Below the pieces are notes generated by a model. It made no database searches, was not told the origin of the DNA, and worked only from the letters and a program-made list of their open reading frames with translations. From Vitellaria paradoxa (Eukaryota; Streptophyta; Magnoliopsida; Ericales; Sapotaceae), in contig CM034238.1 of assembly GCA_019916065.1 (NCBI GenBank), forward strand, positions 27,143,246-27,207,245: a stretch of DNA of 64,000 bases. Reading direction: 5' to 3'. This document shows, piece after piece, positions 40,101 to 50,442 of the stretch. Each line of letters opens with the position of its first letter. Position 1 is the first letter of the stretch. The position numbers were made by a program, and so were the translations under genes.

Positions 40101-40982
40101 GCATTGTGCACTTTCTTGTTTCAAGCACCTATTGTAACCATTTGTACTTTTCTCCATGCTATTGAGAGGACGAACACGTATCAAAACCTGAAACAATAAG
40201 ACACCCACCAACATAAGCACCAATCCATTCACGAAAGACCTAAAATTCAAAACATAATGAGATAGAAAAGAGGACCTTACCTGTACATTGTGCTCCATCC
40301 AAAATGATGGATCTTCTTTAAGATGAAAATGTGGAACTTCAACTGTATTAACAACAGTGAAGGAGCTACAAGAAATTGGAAGCCCTTTAGACAATGCAGC
40401 ATAGTTCCCAGTGCGAGCACCACCATTTACAGGAGGTCGAGAAGCACTTGCCAGACAAAATCCCGTATTAGGAGGTTTTGTTATACTCTTGGTTGGAGTG
40501 CTTTGAGTTGAATTGCAGTCCGAATAACTCAAATTAGATCTCCCAACCATCCTAGTTGACCGAGGGGTAGGTATATTTGCAAAACCCCCATTTCCAACCC
40601 CAGCCCCTTTACTCGATTGGCTCGTATGGTCAATCATATCGCTTCTCCCCTCATCACGCAATTCACAAGCAAGTGAACAGGAATCGTTCTTCTGAAACCA
40701 CCCAAATCGGTTCTTTGCTGAAACCACTGCCTTTTCCGGAGTGCGAAATGGCATTGCATTATCAGAAAGTTTACCTTTGGTGGCCTTGGTGGGTGTTCTA
40801 TCAATCTTCTTACACCTAACAGCCACTTCTTGTTCTTGAATTGCGTTTAACGGAGCCCTAGTTGAGTCTGCACTGGACTGACCAGCCAACGAATCCCTAG
40901 GTGTCACTGGCACATTCTCAATTTCCTCTGCGTTGGGGTTCTTTCCGGAATTCCGGTGCAAGAACTTGAATTCCCGCGACAT
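21898..40982 (-). CDS. POK2: Kinesin-12 motor protein, phragmoplast-orienting kinesin (POK1/POK2 class), complete
   Basis: The protein is a plus-end-type kinesin of the plant kinesin-12 group, which guides the phragmoplast to the cortical division site in cytokinesis. I traced 36 coding exons: 40982-40281, 40187-40032, 39951-39868, 36989-36870, 36769-36656, 36558-36466, 36353-36193, 36097-36023, 35897-35810, 35725-35667, 35555-35492, 35393-35328, 35246-35058, 34813-34709, 34579-34344, 34260-34191, 34111-34046, 33790-33711, 33613-33544, 33230-31560, 31462-31001, 28006-25277, 25179-25072, 24992-24871, 24791-24704, 24565-24491, 24334-24092, 23999-23901, 23681-23607, 23510-23452, 23360-23249, 23138-23028, 22816-22646, 22516-22451, 22329-22210, 22038-21898. 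All borders are GT-AG and all phases join, giving 9,051 nt and 3,016 residues. The length and long coiled-coil tail favour POK2 over the shorter PAKRP1 type. Assignment to POK2 instead of POK1 is inference. Confidence 0.9.
25277..28006 (-). CDS. POK2: Kinesin giant coiled-coil exon 22
   Basis: A single exon of 910 codons, running [20 protein letters not shown] to the phase-0 donor at 25276/25275. It is a long alpha-helical coiled coil made of leucine heptads and acidic and basic residues, with few prolines. Upstream the acceptor at 28007 follows a 3-kb repeat-filled intron. Both edges are phase 0, so an extra exon in that intron cannot be excluded by frame alone. Confidence 0.85.
28192..28213 (-). 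mobile_element. Helitron-like 3' terminus
   Basis: Read on the minus strand, the end is a small hairpin (CCGTG, loop TTTTG, CACGG), then GCATTCACTAG and a host T. A hairpin about 10 nt before a CTRR end, inserted 5' to a T, is the defining 3' end of Helitrons. The 5' end (TC) and any coding region were not located, so only this terminus is claimed. Confidence 0.5.
28430..28780. repeat. AT-rich transposon end, family shared with 37492-38535
   Basis: The sequence from TTAAAATAATTTATTATAAT to the terminal ATTACCAAACGGGACC closely follows 38200-38530 (same order of AATTTATTTTTATATG, TTTTGGAAACAAAAAAACGT and TTGCGAGTTTACAAAATTTT). It is a second, incomplete copy of that element. Its left end is missing. 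Confidence 0.6.
29349..29515. mobile_element. Tourist-like MITE with TAA target duplication
   Basis: It is 167 bp with ends GGGTGTGTTTGGA and, on the minus strand, GGCTCCATTTGGA, flanked by TAA on both sides (29346-29348 and 29516-29518). The size, the TTTGGA-type ends and the TAA duplication match PIF/Harbinger-derived Tourist elements. Confidence 0.65.
29930..30720. repeat. CT-rich minisatellite split by a GGATGTCAA-ended transposon
   Basis: Units like TCTGTCACTCCCCCACCCCC recur at 29943, 30595, 30631 and 30660. A block at 29988-30590 interrupts them. It starts GGATGTCAACGGGGCGGG, ends (minus strand) TAGGGATGTCAAATATATC, and is full of CCCCGTCCCCG-like runs. Blocks of this kind are common in plants as hAT-like non-autonomous elements. 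The duplication at its edges is unclear because the host is itself simple sequence. Confidence 0.5.
31001..33230 (-). CDS. POK2: Kinesin coiled-coil exons 20 and 21
   Basis: Exon 20 (33230-31560, 557 codons) and exon 21 (31462-31001, 154 codons) encode almost continuous heptad-rich, E/K/Q/L-rich sequence. It begins [20 protein letters not shown]. This is stalk, the part that makes dimers and contacts partners in this family. No stops or frameshifts were seen. Confidence 0.85.
35492..40187 (-). CDS. POK2: Kinesin motor-domain exons 2-11
   Basis: The motor starts at VLIRVRPLN (residue 235). The P-loop GQTGSGKT spans the exon 3/4 join, at residues 313-320. Switch I is NRESSRSH (436-443) and switch II is DLAGSE (471-476). 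The motor ends with [15 protein letters not shown] and the neck block [12 protein letters not shown] (to residue 572). All catalytic motifs are intact, so ATPase activity is expected. Residues 1-234 (exon 1) form a proline- and serine-rich N-terminal extension that starts [14 protein letters not shown]. Confidence 0.9.
37492..38535. mobile_element. AT-rich non-autonomous DNA transposon
   Basis: The left end, GAGCCCGTTTAACAATG, and the right end read on the minus strand, AGACCCCGTTTGGTAACG, are imperfect inverted repeats. The inside is almost pure A/T with runs like AATTATTTATTAAAATAATT. A second partial copy lies at 28430-28780. No ORF was found, and no target duplication could be resolved. 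Confidence 0.6.
39381..39537. mobile_element. MITE with 3-bp CAT duplication
   Basis: It starts GGGGCTGTTTGGCC. The right end read on the minus strand is GGGGGTGTTTGTTTGG, then GGCC further in. It is flanked by CAT on both sides (39378-39380 and 39538-39540). It is 157 bp and non-coding. Confidence 0.5.
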
Positions 40983-41400
40983 TCTACTATGGAGAAAAAA
41001 AATAAAAATAAAAAATCCCAAACAAGATCAGGAAAGAGAAATGGAAAATTTTGAATTTCGTAAATCTGGGAACGATAAAATGAGAGGAGAAAAGCGAAGT
41101 TACCTGAGAGATGAAGTGAGAAATAGAATTCCAAATTGACGAGCTCCTGAAATTGTTTTGGTAGAGAGAGAAGATTTCGGCAGATTCCTTCCAAGGCTTC
41201 CGACCAGAGAAATTCAAGAGTTAAATGAGATACCACTAGATCTTGATTCAAAAACACTTCTGAAGAACATCACAACTCTCTTTCTCTATGTTATTTCTCT
41301 TTCTAGGGTTCCAAGTTTTTGATTCTTTTGGACTAGAACAGAACTAGTAGTCTATTACTCTCTCTTACTCTCCGCTGTGTGTGTACTCTTGAAATCTCTG
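40983..41400 (-). other. POK2: Kinesin 5' leader with an intron
   Basis: A donor CTCTCAG/GTAACTTC lies at 41102/41101 and an acceptor CTCCATAG lies just before the ATG at 40982, so the leader seems to have an intron of about 110 bp. The leader exon extends right to about 41400. The promoter would lie to the right of that, in 41400-41700. No TATA box is assigned. Confidence 0.6.
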
Positions 41401-41711
41401 CATGGGGTTCTAAGCTCTGACAGGGGCTTTTGGAAGGTGAGTGGATGAGATGGGAAACGGACGGCCCAGATATCGTTAAGATTTTGAAATTGAGGACGCC
41501 ACAAAAGTCGATCGCGCTTTAGAGTTTTGAATTCCTGGTGGGCCCAACAGAAGACATTTTAATTTAATAATACGGTAACGGCTACATTTTCAAGCATACG
41601 GCCGCTCTCTTTTGAGGAAATTTTTTTTTAATGTTATAATATTAAAAAATTAAAAAGATGTTATCCGGTCAAAAATAATTGACAAAATATTGTTATTGAA
41701 ACCTCGATTTC
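41401..41711. other. Kinesin upstream region
   Basis: AT-rich intergenic DNA with no gene seen. This is the expected location of the kinesin promoter. It ends at the outer piece of the older large transposon (41712). Confidence 0.4.
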
Positions 41712-41882
41712 AGCACCGTTTTGTGTGTCAAAAAATTAAATAAAATACAATAAAACTCTAATAACCTTTATAAAATACTAAAATTTTCTATTACACTTTA
41801 CACATACCCACATTGACTAATTTGAAAAAAATCCTACTTTTCATTTGAAAAAAACGTGGGAAAAAGCAGAAACGATATCAAT
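41712..41882. mobile_element. Left piece of an older PIF/Harbinger-like element, split by the large one
   Basis: GCACCGTTTTGTGTGTC, then an A-rich run and ACAATAAAACTCTAAT, aligns base by base with the start of the large element (GGGCCCGTTTGGTGTCC and ACAATAAAACTCTAAC), 170-180 bp before it. Similarity continues through CACATACCCACATTGACTAA and CACATCCTCACTTTTACTAA. It is best read as the left end of a related element into which the large one inserted. Confidence 0.6.
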
Positions 41883-42129
41883 GGGCCCGTTTGGTGTCCT
41901 AACAAACAAGATAAATCACAATAAAACTCTAACAACTTCTAAAAATCACTAAAACTCTCTATCACACATTTTCACATCCTCACTTTTACTAATTTCAAAA
42001 AACTTCAATATTTTGTTTAAAAAGTTAAAAAATCTGAAAATAGAGTAAATAAGTGCAAAATTTTTTTTTGGCAATCATGTTTTCCGAATTAAAAACTTCC
42101 GAACGAGTACCATAGTGGCCAGGCCCACC

Positions 42130-42370
42130 AAACCGTGGGAACAGTTTGCCTTACGTCGTTCCCACGGCCTACAATTTTGAACTCCTGCAGGCAAGGATGG
42201 CTTGCGTCTGGTAAAACCAGTTCCGTGGGAACGGAACGCCTGAAAACGTTCTAACCTTTTAACGCCAGCACGAGAACCCAATCTCTCGTATACTCCCCCT
42301 CAACACCTTGACTAATACCTTGGGACTTGCTCTTCCGTGGGAACGGTTTCAATTTATTCGTTCCCACGGT
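42130..42370. repeat. Left subterminal palindrome array
   Basis: Copies of CCGTTCCCACGG or its complement CCGTGGGAACGG, some degenerate, lie at about 42133, 42157, 42223, 42335 and 42359, plus CGTTCTAACC near 42247. The motif is an imperfect palindrome with core CCGTT/AACGG. It stands next to the presumed promoter of the plus-strand gene. Confidence 0.8.
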
Positions 42371-42743
42371 TCATCCATAAACACCCGTGTCGAAAAAATC
42401 ACCCCAGGGATCCTCTGTTCTTCGTTCCTCCTCTGTTCCTCCATGGCCGGCAGTGAATGCCACCTCTAATCCAGTGCCGCCGTAGCCTATTGGAAGCCAA
42501 TAGGAGTATGAGACCCACCCAAATCAACTGAGGTATGTTGTTTGGTTTGTCCAATGGCTGCCTTATTTACACACGATTTGTATTTAAGCTAACTAACCCT
42601 TTCTCGCTAGGGTTTGAAGGACGAAGAACAAGAGCCTAAACTTGATCTCGCCTGGGAATTTCTTTCCAACGAATACGGGAACATACTATTGCCAACCACC
42701 AAGTTGGGCTTTTCGTCCATCTCTGCAACTCCCTCATTTCCAG
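42371..42743 (+). other. 5' non-coding exons of the PF20167-like gene
   Basis: A GC-richer stretch ends in the donor CAACTGAG/GTATGTTG (exon end 42532). A second exon, 42611-42743, lies between the acceptor CTCGCTAG and the donor TTTCCAG/GTACGCC. The frames are short and stop soon (an ATG at 42443 is followed by a stop within 10 codons), so these are called leader exons. Their transcription would start inside or just after the palindrome array. Confidence 0.45.
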
Positions 42744-45700
42744 GTACGCCATCTCTGCAACTCCCCTATTTCCCGATTTTCACCCATTTCTATCTGTATT
42801 TAAGGGCTTACCAATGCTGAGTAGAATTATTTTAGTGTCTTTTGGATTTGTTGATATATGAGACTTAACATTGGAACCATTTGTCTGGATCTCAATTTTG
42901 CCCATTTTTTTATTTTTATTTTTTTTTTGGTGAGTATTTTGCCCATCTTCATTTATCTTGTTCTTGATGCATCTCGGATATAAATTTTACATCAATCTGA
43001 CAAAGGCAAATCATACGAAATAGGAAATTCTGATAGATAACTACATAATGAGAATTAATTAAGTGGACGTCCTCAGGGCCGGATGCACGTGGTGGCAAGG
43101 GGTCAATTGACCCCAACTGGAAACCAATTAGTGCGTACTATCTAATTATCTCCGGCATACTCTTATTTCGTGGAGTTGCAAACAACAAAAACCTGTTGGT
43201 AGAAGTAGTACCAAAGCCGAATATAAGTCTACTGCCAATTCTTGTTATGAGCTACAATGGTTGTGTTCACTGTTGACTGAATTATGTCTCAAACCAACAA
43301 TACCTCCGTTGTTATGGTGTGATCACATTGGAGCTACTTATCTCTTATTTAAATCCTGTGTTTCATGCTCAAACTAAACATATTTCTCATTGGAGATAGT
43401 TATCTCTTATCGGCGAACCCCCACAAGCAATGCTCTCACTGGGGTCTATGTTGGTAACTCTATTTGCTATCAGTGGAATACAAAAAAAATGTTTAATTTC
43501 TTCTAATTAATCCACTAACTGGCAACTAAGCTTATCTATTATATTAGATGTTTTCATTCCAATGCAGTTTTAGGTGACGGATAGATACAAAACAAATTAA
43601 TGATTTCATCACGACTCAACCCTTAATAGCATTGATTGGCCACTCTAACAAGAATGCTTATGCTATAAAAAATTGAAAATCTAGTTAGAATGATTATTCC
43701 TAATATATATTTGCACATTAGCTCCCTTTTTCTTTATGCCAATTTTCTGGATGATAACATTGTACATGCTACGAAATTTACTGCCAATGATACTCTATAT
43801 ATAAAATTAAAATTAATATAAAAACAATCCTACTAATATTTTCTTACTCGTTGTGGCCTTGTTTACTCTTAACACTTGTACATGTGATGGCCCTCATTTT
43901 ACTTCGAATTGCCTTTCCCTTAAACAAATGTCTGTGTGAAAGTTTTAGGACTTTTGTTGATTAGATTAGTTAGTTAATGATTTATTTGGGTTATCGCACT
44001 TCTTCAGGTAGTAAGTTCACTCAATATTTATTAACAAAGGTAGTTGGTTATCTTTGCCAAACTAAGAAACTTGAAACCAGCTCAAGTCAGCCTTTTCTCC
44101 ATTCTGTTTGGCTAAGGACCATTTCCTTCCATCAAAACACGTCGCGCCATATATATCCTTACCATTTCTATCTATATTACTTTTGTTGTACTTAGTTCCC
44201 TCACTTTACTCGCGATTTGGATACTATGATCACTCTTCCTATTTGGTGCCTTGACCAACATTTACAACCACAAAATATAGTACCTCTAACCATTGCGTAT
44301 GCCTAAACTTTCTTGTTAAACGTACAAATATTCGACGATTACATAAAATTTTCGGAGCCTTTCTCCAGTTAACCCACCTAAATTTAATTCTCTGCGTAAC
44401 CTCCTCACTAATCACTGCCCCAGCTTGACTAATAAGCGTAAGTATTGAACTTTTTCGTTTTTAAGTATTTTTGACCTCCAATGCTCATCATTCCTTATTT
44501 GTAGTTTTTGTTACTGTTAAATTTACAATCTGTATATTCAGGTTTAGTCCTAGTTATCCTAAATTTGCATAATTCTAATGCTTCTCTCCACACCTTTAAC
44601 TTACCATTCACTTTATCCTTCATTTCGTCTGCTAAAACTATAAGACTACCAAACAACGACACCGTAATATTTCTTCTTATATATGTCTACTTAGTTTATC
44701 ATAACTAAAGCAATGGTTCATAGGGACTAAACGCTGAACTATGACAAAGACATCTTGGTATAGAAAATTCACTAGTCTCCCCAACATTTGACCTCAACTA
44801 AAGCAAAGCTCCACTATTCGTATTTTGTTTCATCTCAACATGCTTAAATGTAACACCTTTACTACTCAAGGCCTACCAAAGTAATTACCCAAAAAAAAAA
44901 GGGCTATGAAAGCAAATCTCTACGCACCTGATTATAAGTTTTTTTCCTAAATCGGAACTTAATTAATCATATGCATATTTTTTCTTTTTTCCTGTCTCTC
45001 TTCATAACTCATATTAATAGGTAGCTTACTTTTATAGTTGATCTCTTGCCATAAATCGAAACTGATCATCCGTTATAGTTGCAACTCCACAAATTAGGGT
45101 AAACATGCTAACTGAAGATACTTCATTCAACAAAGCTACTACGGTTGTGACTTTGGCCCCGTTTTGATTAAGAAAAGAAAAAGATAAGTTGAGATAAAAT
45201 GTGGTTTGGGGTTAATTTTGGCGCCTTTTTTTTTTCCTAAAAAGTAGCAAATCATGGGAAAGGTTTCCAAATTCGTAGCCCACAAATTCAAACCAAGTCA
45301 CAAAAATTCGCGACAATGGTACTCGTTCAAAAACTTTCGACACGAGGAATATGATACACATTCGGGTTACCTAATTTCTGCTTTCCTTTTTTTTTGGCAA
45401 AATATTTAAATATTTTGCAATTACCGATGGCAAGAAAATTAAAGGTAGAGGGATTGTTAGAGAGAATGACAGAGTTTTTTTGAGAATTGTTGCATGCCAA
45501 ACCGACCCTTTACTTGCTTTATTTGAGAATGATTTAATGGTCATCCTAGTTTTCTTACTATATACCACGACAGTTATGCTTATGGTTGTGCTGATTAGGA
45601 AGGTTATACCTTTTTTTTTCGTGCCTGTGCATGTGTTTGGGTGTATTATGTTGTTTTCGTTGAATTTATTATGTGGTCTACAAGCAGTTACGCATTTTGT

Positions 45701-46194
45701 GGCTTAGATGGTATATGCTGTTGAAATTTGTGACAACCAAATACATAACCACCAGATTTGGTGAATACATTTTCCAATAATTTCGCTTTAAACCAACTGT
45801 TCGTTTCTTTGAATTTCCAGAAACACCGCAAGATTTCCCCCAATTAATGGTAATAGTATCCATCTTTTTCAAATTCTAAACAAAGTTAAACTCTTTACAT
45901 GCACTATCAAAGTTAGATCCGACGAGTTTGGTTCGATTTTTGTAAAAAAGAGAAGCTGCTATTTGTACCATACAATTTCCTACACGTGGCACTCTGAAAT
46001 TGCCAATTAAATTTTGATCACGTGTCACTTTTATACATGCATTCAACCATCATATCAATTTTACTTCTCATAAGTTTTCATTTTCCAACATCAAAGTTCG
46101 ACGTAAAACCTTGCATCATCATTTTCTTTTGACATGCGTATGTCGAGTTATTAACCATTTTTCCTTATTTTGGTTTTTTTCGCCGTTACTGCAG
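42744..46194 (+). other. Long intron before the PF20167-like coding exon
   Basis: About 3.4 kb between the donor at 42744 and the acceptor ACTGCAG at 46194. No recognisable protein was seen. It contains a possible small nested element at 45155-45508. Short ORFs here lack domains. Confidence 0.45.
45155..45508. mobile_element. Possible small nested element with 3-bp TTT duplication
   Basis: It starts GGCCCCGTTTTGATTAAG and its right end on the minus strand is GGGTCGGTTTGGCATGC. TTT lies on both sides (45152-45154 and 45509-45511). Inside, ATGGTACTCGTTC at about 45317 is also present in reverse near 42095, in the left end of the large element. This suggests a non-autonomous relative. The ends match only loosely. 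Confidence 0.4.
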
Positions 46195-46196
46195 GG

Positions 46197-47354
46197 ATGG
46201 CATCCTCCATTGGCAGGCATATCAAGCATCTAGCGAAGAAGGCCACGGGGAAAAAAACAGGATATGATCGCCATAGATTCACCGGCGAAGATGCGCAAGC
46301 GAAGTACACAGACCAGTACTCCAAGAAGGCAGTAGTCGTCGAGCGATTGCTGTCCTTCGACGACCCAGCAATTCACAGTCTTAGCACCGTGCGCGAGCTG
46401 GAGCGGCGTGGATGGCGCACATTCTTGAGCCAGGAGGGGTAGGCCTACGAAGAACTCGTGTGTGAGTTCTATGCGAACTTGAAAGAAATTGAATTCTATC
46501 CTGATGGGCCACACATTTCGTCGAAGCTGCGAGGAAGAGACTATGTCATTGGGCCTGCCCATTTTAGCACCATCCTCCATCTACCAGTTGTTCGGGATCC
46601 TGAGTACCACTATGGTGATGAGTATGACACCGCGGATATCCTTCCCCAAATTAGCAAGCACGGTACTCCGTGGACCACAGCAACATACCTGCAGCAAGAG
46701 TTGAAAGACGAATTCTGTATTCTCAATATCGTATCTGCATCGTCGCTAATTCCACAGAAACGCACATCTGACGTAACACGTGAACGGGCGTCGCTACTGG
46801 TAGCCATCATGACTGGGAGGCCCATATGCGCTAGGCGTCTGATTGGGGAGGTTATAAACTCCCACTTAGCAAATGGTCATAACCCAGCTGCCCTGCCCTT
46901 TGGCTTGTTCATAACAAAGTGTGCAACACGGGATGGCATTCGCATTGCGCCCAACGAGAAGATGTTGCCCCAAGAAAAGCCAATCGACGAAAATACGCTA
47001 AATAGATCTCTCTCCCAACGTAAGCGCAGGAAGACCACCAAACCAACCGCGGAAACGCACACGGGGCTCGGCAGCTCATCCGTAGACATATTGGCATGGT
47101 TGGATGCCCTGTCATTGCAATTTGAACAGGAGCAGCAAGCAAACGCTGAATGGAGAGAACTTCAGCGTCAATCAATGGAGCACGAGCATGCTGCGTCTGC
47201 ACAATGAAGGGACTACCAGCGGCACTCCATCGACGTCATGCGATCGGAGGTGCACCAGATGTACGCCAACCAACAACTGTGGGCAAGGTGGATGGGTGAA
47301 CAGTGGCCGAGCTTCCCCCCGGGCCACTGGGATAACAACCAAGGGCCCCCATAG
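46197..47354 (+). pseudogene. PF20167-like 'putative plant transposon protein', two nonsense changes
   Basis: Reading from ATG at 46197 gives 385 codons in one frame, broken by TAG (46440-46442) and TGA (47205-47207). Blocks seen are MASSIGRHIKHLAKK, RELERRGWRTFLSQEG, CEFYANLKEIEFYPDGPH, RGRDYVIGPAHFSTILHLP and a basic stretch (SQRKRRKTTK), and the tail has SLQFEQEQQANAEWRELQRQ. The ERGW...REFYANL...P..LP pattern is that of the plant family called Transposase_32 (PF20167), whose function is unproven. The copy at 59692 has CAA at the first stop and TGG at the second, so the ancestor was open. The coding exon runs 46195-47372 and is spliced to 48529. Confidence 0.7.
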
Positions 47355-47372
47355 ACAATTGCATCTCTGTTG

Positions 47373-48528
47373 GTAAGTAACCATCAGACTATCTCCGTTA
47401 GATGGCCTAGACTTGGTTAGATCTTTAAAGTGTTCATGCTTTTACGAAGTAATACATCATATATGCCCAATAGCATCGCTTACTTTCATCCCCTGAGTTC
47501 AGGTTCACACTTAGGTCGAAATGAACAACTACTTAAGCCCCGTGCCATTTCTTCTTTTTGATAGGGTTTCTTTTTCCTTTGTATTTTCCAGTTTCACCTT
47601 CTAAGCTATGTGAAATGCTGTCCAAAAAATAGTTTTAGATAAATTTCTTAGTAACTAAAAGACTTATAATGTAACCCATACATTCATTAAGAAATACCGA
47701 CAAAAGTACATAAGTACCAATTTGGGTGTATATCTATACGTAAAAGCCATTACATTGGAATAAATGCTTTTAGAACCATTACGATAAATATGTATGAAGA
47801 GAAAGATGGGGTACATACTATAGTTTGCATGGAATATGACATATCTATACAATTTTCTTGCTATGTGTAGAAAAGCATTTAAATACAAATATTGGGGTAA
47901 TAGGTCTTCCTCATTCAAAAGACAGGTCTAGAAATTAATGCCCCCTCCCCGTTTCTTTTGTTTTTGTTATCCTATAAAAGAGCAATCAACTGAATAATAT
48001 GTAAACCAAGGACTTGCTACCAATTTAGATATATAGCAACCCCTCATCAATTTCAACGCAGTTATTTCAATGTTGGTGTTTTGTCGCTGTGAGAGAAATG
48101 TCCATATATGTTGCTTCTTCTCGGGCAACGATGCAAGCCTTTCACTAATGCTTTTGCTGTGGAACATACCTTTATTTATCCCTTATATAGTCCTAACACA
48201 TTGCAATTGTTCGTCATTCACGTGCATTCCCACCCAAGTGGTGCACTATTGTTAATTCTACGATTTATATATATACACGACAGTGATAGTGAAATAAGTC
48301 GTTGTAGGCCTCCACTTCTGCCCGATTTATATTATAAATGTCCTATACAGTCAAATAATGTGTATTCCTCTGCCTTTTCATTACCATGTAGTGTCTTCTT
48401 TGAAGTAACATATTTACTAGAGATTTCTCAGTTTTCTAATCACACATCATAATGCATTACAAATTTACATAGGGTAACAATGGTTTTGACTTATAACATG
48501 TATTTCCCTGTTCTGTTTTGTTGTGCAG
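47373..48528 (+). other. Intron after the PF20167-like coding exon
   Basis: It lies between the donor TCTGTTG/GTAAGTAA at 47373 and the acceptor TTGTGCAG at 48528. AT-rich; no gene was seen. Confidence 0.5.
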
Positions 48529-48780
48529 GCCGATATTACCTACAGGCGTCCGGAATTTGGCATGGGGCTCAAATTTTCATTTTGCCAATTCGGTCGCTCC
48601 CAGTTGAATGGAAACTTACAACCGCTGATGATGTCAAGCTTGCATTTTTTTTGGTTAACTGCTGCATCTGTTATACATTACTCTCGAAATCTTTCATTTA
48701 ATGTGTGCTATGTCCAAATGTTTCTCATATTTACCATGGCGATCCTTGGTTAAGTTGAAGATCTTTTGTTTGTAGTACTA
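48529..48780 (+). other. Presumed 3' exon of the PF20167-like gene
   Basis: It begins GCCGATATTACCTACAGG. The corresponding place in the second copy (61258) begins TAACGGGTGGTACTACGTAC, and both go on to GTTGAATG...TTTGCTGATGATG or ...CAACCGCTGATGATG. Conservation between copies suggests a real transcribed 3' part, most likely untranslated. Confidence 0.4.
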
Positions 48781-50442
48781 CCAAACGTTTCAAGTTGGAT
48801 TTCAAGTTGTTTGTTTCTTATGTTAACATAGAAACAGTTGATTCCTTCGGTTTCACTGTGTCATTACTGTTTTATTGCCAATTACTTTCATGTTCAATGT
48901 TGAAGGCCCATGATTGGGAAATTGTGTTTCTCGTTTTGGAATCATACCTCTCGATTCATGCAGTTTTTCTATTCGAGTGCGGACCATTGTGGCGTAATCA
49001 CGGTGGCTACATTGACGACATGTAAGTTGGTCACTCTATGACTGGTTTTTGTACTGATTTGCTTACAAACTTTGGCACACAACTGTTGGATTAAAATTTC
49101 ATTTTGACATTTTGCTATCATTTATGTCAAAAGGAATTAGGAAAATAGCATTTCGTTGCATCACATTTTTGTTTGCTCATGCTATATTTCTACTGGGGAA
49201 AACTCTTTACGTGATTACACGTTAAATACACGACACCCAACATTACTCATTCTGTTTAGGAAGTTGCTCAGACGATCTCCTTGCAGGTTGTTTGCTGAAT
49301 TTGGGAGAAATGCTGCAAATACTAAACTTCCCTGCTAATTAATTGCCTTCTCGAGTGCAACTAGCAGCCATTGCAGATGATGACAGAAGCGCTGCCAGTT
49401 ACATGGCAGCCACTCCATGTATGTCGCTCTCTGTATCTTTCTCTCTCATTGGTAACTCAAGATGTCTAAGTCAACTTGCGTGCATCTTGAGATTTATTGC
49501 CAATCCATATTATATTTTCATTACACTTTTGCAGTGATGAAAGATGTTACCTTTTCTTTAACTAATTTCGTATACGATTATATGTTGTCTGCCATTTTAC
49601 TTTGTGGTTCCCTAATCTGCAAATGTGATATATGTTCGATGTAGTGAATTCACAAATCTCTCTCTGCTCCAAAGTCTAAGGTTTTCAGTAAGCAGAACTC
49701 TGTTTTCCTCTCAAAAAAAAAAATATTAGTTGGAAACATTAAATGATGGTCTCCTCCTCTCCTCTCCTCTTATGTGTTTTCTGTCCTTCTTCTTTTGGGT
49801 TACATTTTCTTAATACCTATTTCTTAACTTGCTTTTGATCAATTTGAAATTTTAAGTTCAAATCGGAATACATGTTCATAACATGATAGGAACTGTAATT
49901 AAAAAAAAAAAAACCAAAAACTATGCTAGATACACAATTGTTCTGCCTGTGTGAAAATGAGATGGAATGTGATCGTTGTTTAATATGCCTTACATGTAGT
50001 AAGCTGCTGCCGCTACTGCACTGTGTTGGACGGTTTGTCTTATGTTTGGATTTTTCTCACTTCAGGTCCATTTGTTTTGACCGATGTTGTCATCATCAAC
50101 GGTTGTTAAGGTTGGGACCCTGCAGTGGACCATTGAAAGGGTTTATAGAATTGAATCGAGGATCGAAATATCCAATTGAGCAACCGCAGGAAAAATGTGC
50201 ACAAGAGTTTGGTAATGTTAAATTAACGTTCTATTTTGAATACAAAATCTTACCTTCAGTTGAATTAGAATTGACAGCAAAGAGAAGTAATGAAGTGTTA
50301 ACAGTACGGTGAACAAGAATACAAATTTAAATAAGCTCGCGAAGTGTATGATATGTTTAATGTGTTTCAATGTTATGTGATATACTATTTTTATTCATTT
50401 TAAACACTCAAAATTTACTTTTTATTGGCCCCTCTGTTGCAG
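48781..50442 (+). other. Unassigned transposon interior
   Basis: Several splice-like acceptors and short open frames occur, for example at 49923-50312, with a phrase GFIELNRGSKYPIEQPQE. None matches a family I can name with confidence. It may hold further captured exons, since it lies just before the CSN2 exons. Confidence 0.35.

Noticed and set aside
42130..42370. AACGG motifs as mitosis-specific (MSA) promoter elements for the kinesin, a cell-division gene
   Set aside because: They are repeated at all ends of the transposons, not near the kinesin leader alone, and they lie beyond the transposon border at 41712. A transposon origin explains them better, although a secondary effect on the kinesin is not excluded.
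49923..50312. Plus-strand ORF that at first looked like a soluble pyrophosphatase or other enzyme
   Set aside because: The catalytic motifs of that family are absent and no other family fits, so only 'unassigned' is claimed.
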